A stretch of DNA of 9,717 bases. It comes from an uncultured Verrucomicrobiota bacterium. Its GTDB lineage: Bacteria; Verrucomicrobiota; Kiritimatiellia; RFP12; UBA1067. Shown here piece after piece: positions 7,511 to 9,717 of the stretch; positions within the stretch are counted from its first letter, which is position 1, and every line of letters begins with the position of its first letter. The notes below the pieces were generated by a model. It saw nothing but the letters and a program-made list of their open reading frames with translations. It searched no databases and had not been told where the DNA came from. Both the position numbers and the translations under genes were made by a program. The stretch lies in contig CALYTX010000030.1 in the NCBI GenBank assembly GCA_945487985.1, positions 1 through 9,717 on the forward strand. Direction: 5' to 3'.

Positions 7511-7953
7511 CAGGCGTCCTCCTCGACCGCGCTCGGACAAATCGACCCCTCGAAAACGAGCAGATAGTCGTTTTCGTCGGGGAAATAGAGATATAGGCGG
7601 CTGGCAAGACCCACGGTCAAATATTTCCACTTGCCGTCCTTGGTCGCATACATCGTCCCCTTGGGGCTGTTATTCTGGCAGATGTAGCCGGTGAGTTTCT
7701 CGCCGTCGGGCTTCTTCAACCGCACCATCTTCGTGTCGCGGCCCTCAATGCGATGCCCGTTCATCGGCGAAACCATGGTATAGGTGTAGGGACGGGTCCG
7801 TTCGCCGTATTGCACCTGCAGAACATTGCCGCTGCCGTCGATGAAGGCGTCTTGCTGGGTGGGCCGGAACGAGGCGCAGCCAGCGAGCGCGAAGGCCATC
7901 GCGAGCGACAACGCCGTCCGCCCGGCGGCAGAGGAAAGTATTGTGGTCTTCAT
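7507..7953 (-). CDS. Small uncharacterised lipoprotein
   Basis: A 148-residue protein that I do not recognise. It has a clear lipoprotein signal: a short charged start, a hydrophobic core (about residues 13-24) and the lipobox LAGC with the lipid-anchored cysteine at 26. Position +2 is Ala, so outer-membrane sorting would be expected if Lol rules apply. The mature part of about 120 residues is mixed polar and aromatic, with YGERTRPYTYTMVSP and GKWKYLTVGLASRLYLYF, suggesting a small beta-rich domain. No catalytic motif is evident. One internal cysteine lies in GYICQNN and one near the C-terminus in SICPS, so a disulphide is possible. It overlaps gatB (ATGA) and trmJ (GTGA), with no Shine-Dalgarno of its own, so it is probably translated by coupling to gatB. 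Confidence 0.82.
   Translation of the reverse strand: MKTTILSSAAGRTALSLAMAFALAGCASFRPTQQDAFIDGSGNVLQVQYGERTRPYTYTMVSPMNGHRIEGRDTKMVRLKKPDGEKLTGYICQNNSPKGTMYATKDGKWKYLTVGLASRLYLYFPDENDYLLVFEGSICPSAVEEDAW
7518..7523 (-). promoter_or_regulatory. Shine-Dalgarno fixing the trmJ GTG start
   Basis: A perfect AGGAGG (within GAGGAGG) on the minus strand lies 7 nt before the GTG at 7510, within the 3' end of the lipoprotein gene. It supports the GTG start against the 40-codon longer in-frame alternative. Confidence 0.8.
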
Positions 7954-9425
7954 AGACGCGAAAGCTTTTCGGCGACAATCTTGCCGACGGTTTTAGGATC
8001 GGCCTTGCCCTTGGAAAGTTTCATCACCTGGCCGACGAAAAAGCCCGCAGCCGCTTTCTTGCCCGCCTTGAAATCTGCCACGGGTCCGGGATTGGCGGCA
8101 ATGGCCTCGTCAACAAAAGCCTCGATTGCCCCCGTGTCGCTGACTGCCGCGAGATTGCGCTCTTTCACTATCGCCTCGGGGTCGCCGCCGGCGGCGAAGA
8201 TCTCCGGCAGCAACTCTTTGACCGTCGGACCATTGATCGTGCCCGCGGCGAAAAGCCGCACGAGGCTCGCCAGTTCCTGCGGCTTCATCGCCACCTTGTC
8301 GATGGTCGTGCCGCTCGCGTTCAGAAGCGCCATCACGTCGCTCATAAACAGATTGCAAAGCTGCTTGGCCGTTTTCTTGTCCAACCCCGCCGCGGCCGCT
8401 TCGAAATAATCGGCATTGGCTTTGTGCTGGGAAAGGATTTCCGCGTCGTATTCGGCAATTCCCCATTCGGCGACCATTCGCCGGCGTCGCGCCTCTGGCT
8501 GCTCGGGCAGTTCCGCGCGCCAAGCCTCAAGCCACTCCTCGGAAAGCTCCACCGGCACTAAGTCGGGTTCGGGGAAATAGCGGTAATCGTGAGCGTTTTC
8601 CTTCGAGCGCATTGACGCGGTTTCCATTGCCTCGGGATCCCAGCGGCGCGTTTCCTGCACCAGCGTGCCGGCATGCGCAACGCATTGGCGCTGGCGGCGT
8701 GCTTCATAGACGAGCGCGGCGTGGATGCCGGAGAAGGAATTCATGTTCTTGATTTCGACCTTGGTGCCGAGCTGCGCATAATCGACCGAGCCGTCGGCCT
8801 TGACCGGCAGACCCTCGCCGGTTTTCGGCCGGATGGAGATGTTCACATCGCTGCGCATATTGCCTTCTTCGAGATTGCAATCGGAAACCCCGGCGTAGAC
8901 GAGAATTTCCTTCAACGCGGTAAGATACAATATCGCATCGTCGGCCGATTCCATGTCGGGTTCGGAGACGATTTCCATCAGCGGCGTTCCACCGCGGTTG
9001 AAATCGACGCCGGAGGTAGTCGCATAATGGTTGATTTTCGCGGCGTCTTCTTCGAGATGGATGTGATTGATGCGGATGAACTTCTTCGTGCCATCCTTGC
9101 GGACGATTTCCACACCGCCACCGATGCACAGGGGATTGCCATTCTCGGAAATCTGGTAATCCTTGGCCATGTCAGGATAAAAATAGTTTTTGCGGTCGAA
9201 AGTCGCGCGCCGGTTGATTCGCGATCCGAGCATCATGCCGCTCTTGACCGTGAGTTTTACGGCTTGCTTGTTCATGACCGGCAACGCGCCGGGATAGCCG
9301 AGACAGACGGGGCAGATGTTGGTGTTGGGTTCGCAGCCCGTCTTCAATAGGCACGAGCAAAACATTTTCGTTTTGGTCTTGAGCTGCACGTGGGTTTCAA
9401 GACCGATGGTATCTATGAATTCCAT
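7950..9425 (-). CDS. gatB: Asp/Glu-tRNA(Asn/Gln) amidotransferase subunit B
   Basis: A 491-residue GatB. It opens with IGLETHVQLKTKTKMFCSC, followed by PNTNICPVCLGYPGALPVMN; cysteines 23, 25, 38 and 41 form the zinc site. Further hallmarks are FDRKNYFYPDMAKDYQIS (76-93), HLEEDAAK (123-130), DFNRGGTPLMEIVSEPD (141-157), EEGNMRSDVNIS (186-197), and KVEIKNMNSF (222-231). The C-terminal part (about 345-491) is the helical and YqeY-like tail that grips the tRNA. GatB works with GatA and GatC to convert mischarged Glu-tRNA(Gln) or Asp-tRNA(Asn); gatA and gatC are not in the window. The frame is open 47 codons upstream, but the ATG at 9425 starts the family N-terminus. There is no Shine-Dalgarno; a -10 lies 7 nt upstream. 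Confidence 0.97.
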   Translation of the reverse strand: MEFIDTIGLETHVQLKTKTKMFCSCLLKTGCEPNTNICPVCLGYPGALPVMNKQAVKLTVKSGMMLGSRINRRATFDRKNYFYPDMAKDYQISENGNPLCIGGGVEIVRKDGTKKFIRINHIHLEEDAAKINHYATTSGVDFNRGGTPLMEIVSEPDMESADDAILYLTALKEILVYAGVSDCNLEEGNMRSDVNISIRPKTGEGLPVKADGSVDYAQLGTKVEIKNMNSFSGIHAALVYEARRQRQCVAHAGTLVQETRRWDPEAMETASMRSKENAHDYRYFPEPDLVPVELSEEWLEAWRAELPEQPEARRRRMVAEWGIAEYDAEILSQHKANADYFEAAAAGLDKKTAKQLCNLFMSDVMALLNASGTTIDKVAMKPQELASLVRLFAAGTINGPTVKELLPEIFAAGGDPEAIVKERNLAAVSDTGAIEAFVDEAIAANPGPVADFKAGKKAAAGFFVGQVMKLSKGKADPKTVGKIVAEKLSRL

Positions 9426-9432
9426 GACGAAT

Positions 9433-9462
9433 ATTTTATCAAAAGCGCAGCTGTCGAGTAAA
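9433..9462 (-). promoter_or_regulatory. gatB promoter, probably giving a leaderless mRNA
   Basis: On the minus strand the -10 element TAAAAT (9438-9433) is preceded by TGA, giving an extended TGN motif. A -35-like TTTACT (9462-9457) matches four of six consensus positions, with an 18-bp spacer. The -10 ends exactly 7 nt before the gatB ATG, so transcription should begin at or next to the A of the start codon. The same geometry occurs at dnaX. The -35 lies inside an inverted repeat, so a regulator could act here. Confidence 0.6.
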
Positions 9463-9466
9463 CAGC
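9450..9466. repeat. Inverted repeat GCTGT-N7-ACAGC over the gatB -35
   Basis: The 5-bp arms GCTGT and ACAGC are perfect and separated by 7 nt; the repeat covers the -35-like hexamer of gatB. It resembles an operator in placement. CTG-N9-CAG is one base short of the E. coli LexA spacing, so I do not assign it to LexA. Short arms mean chance occurrence is possible. Confidence 0.3.
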
Positions 9467-9468
9467 GC

Positions 9469-9490
9469 CGGCGGAATGTTAATTCTGCCG
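9469..9490. repeat. Imperfect inverted repeat upstream of gatB promoter
   Basis: The arms CGGCGGAAT and ATTCTGCCG pair at eight of nine positions around a 4-nt GTTA loop. The repeat sits a few bases upstream of the gatB -35. It could be an operator or a hairpin in a transcript entering from the right. No T-run follows on either strand, so it is not a classical terminator. Confidence 0.35.
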
Positions 9491-9505
9491 ATTGAAAAGG
9501 TAAAC

Positions 9506-9604
9506 ATGGTTTTTGCCGGCATTCACGCAGGTGCCTTCGGCACACGCTGGAGTGCGATCGCATCAAGTGTCTGGGATTGCGTACTTACCGAACATCCTGC
9601 ATAA
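9506..9604 (+). CDS. Possible 32-residue small ORF (leader-like), doubtful
   Basis: This is the only plus-strand frame in the window not shadowed by a gene. An ATG at 9506 has AAAAGG 5 nt upstream and runs 32 codons (MVFAGIHAGAFGTRW at the start) to TAA. The 20-bp inverted repeat begins 2 nt after the stop, so it could be a leader peptide followed by a hairpin. No promoter is evident on this strand and no family is recognised. It may be chance. Confidence 0.15.
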   Translation: MVFAGIHAGAFGTRWSAIASSVWDCVLTEHPA

Positions 9605-9606
9605 AT

Positions 9607-9703
9607 GCGACCGATTCGATTTGTCGCCGCGCACGAATGGAAAGTCAAAGTGTAGTGAAACTATGCCAATGGGCGCGGGTCGACGACAAATCGAATCGGT
9701 CGC
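9607..9703. repeat. Perfect 20-bp inverted repeat with 57-bp spacer
   Basis: The arm at 9607-9626 (GCGACCGATTCGATTTGTCG) and the arm at 9684-9703 are exact reverse complements over 20 bases. After a 5-nt bulge on the right side, a further 6 bp pair (CCGCGC at 9627-9632 with GCGCGG at 9673-9678), leaving a 40-nt loop. Folded as RNA this would be a long stable stem. No T-run follows on either strand, no flanking direct repeat suggests insertion, and no ORF lies within. It may be a small element, a structured RNA, or a regulatory hairpin of the next gene outside the window. Confidence 0.85.
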
Positions 9704-9717
9704 GCTCTGCGTGTGGC

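Larger units (their letters stand above)
9426..9717. other. Intergenic region upstream of gatB
   Basis: About 290 bp up to the window edge with no convincing gene. It contains the gatB promoter, two short inverted repeats, a doubtful small ORF, a 13-base hairpin (GTGCC-TTC-GGCAC, 9531-9543), a GCGATCGC palindrome (9554-9561) and the 20-bp inverted repeat. No tRNA-like cloverleaf was seen. Confidence 0.7.

Noticed and set aside
7511..7630. 40-codon N-terminal extension of TrmJ
   Set aside because: It overlaps the lipoprotein gene, is not family-like, and the GTG at 7510 has a perfect Shine-Dalgarno at the right distance.
9450..9466. LexA-type SOS box upstream of gatB
   Set aside because: The CTG...CAG half-sites are spaced by 9 rather than 10 bases and the central sequence is not AT-rich; phylum-specific LexA motifs vary, so no call is made.
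9426..9566. 47-codon N-terminal extension of GatB
   Set aside because: The added residues are Arg/Cys-rich and unlike GatB, which begins at MEFIDTIGLETHVQL. The extension also contains the promoter elements and inverted repeats.

Overview
This window is a dense, GC-rich bacterial chromosomal segment. All ten convincing genes lie on the minus strand. The organism looks like a diderm bacterium: one protein has a lipoprotein signal peptide, and there are two inner-membrane permeases of the YejB/YejE type. GatB implies indirect charging of Asn-tRNA and/or Gln-tRNA, which excludes the enteric-type lifestyle in which only direct charging is used. The phylum cannot be fixed from the sequence. The gene mix is compatible with an uncultured gut or anaerobe lineage such as the PVC group, but that is a low-confidence inference.

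In transcription order (right to left) the layout is: an upstream region of about 290 bp with inverted repeats and a gatB promoter; gatB (amidotransferase subunit B); a small uncharacterised lipoprotein; trmJ (SPOUT 2'-O-methyltransferase); yejB and yejE (peptide-type ABC permeases); a 24-bp gap holding a promoter-like site; dnaX (DNA polymerase III gamma/tau); an NfeD-type membrane protein; a QmcA-like SPFH/stomatin protein; a nucleotidyltransferase; and a ComF-type phosphoribosyltransferase. About 110 bp without a recognisable gene follows comF at the left edge.

Every neighbouring pair except yejE/dnaX overlaps by 1 or 4 bases (ATGA, GTGA, TGATG or TAATG junctions). The segment is therefore best read as one or two tightly coupled operons, gatB-lipoprotein-trmJ-yejB-yejE and dnaX-nfeD-qmcA-NTase-comF. 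They mix housekeeping functions (translation quality, RNA modification, replication) with membrane functions. Only NfeD with SPFH, and YejB with YejE, are obvious functional partners.

The most distinctive signal is that gatB and dnaX, the first genes of the two blocks, both lack a Shine-Dalgarno sequence. Each instead has an extended -10 element (TGN-TANAAT) exactly 7 nt before its ATG, which predicts leaderless mRNAs. Several internal genes have strong Shine-Dalgarno sequences. A perfect 20-bp inverted repeat enclosing about 57 bp, near the right edge, is the other unexplained structure. I see no CRISPR array, transposase, phage gene, RNA gene or defence system.
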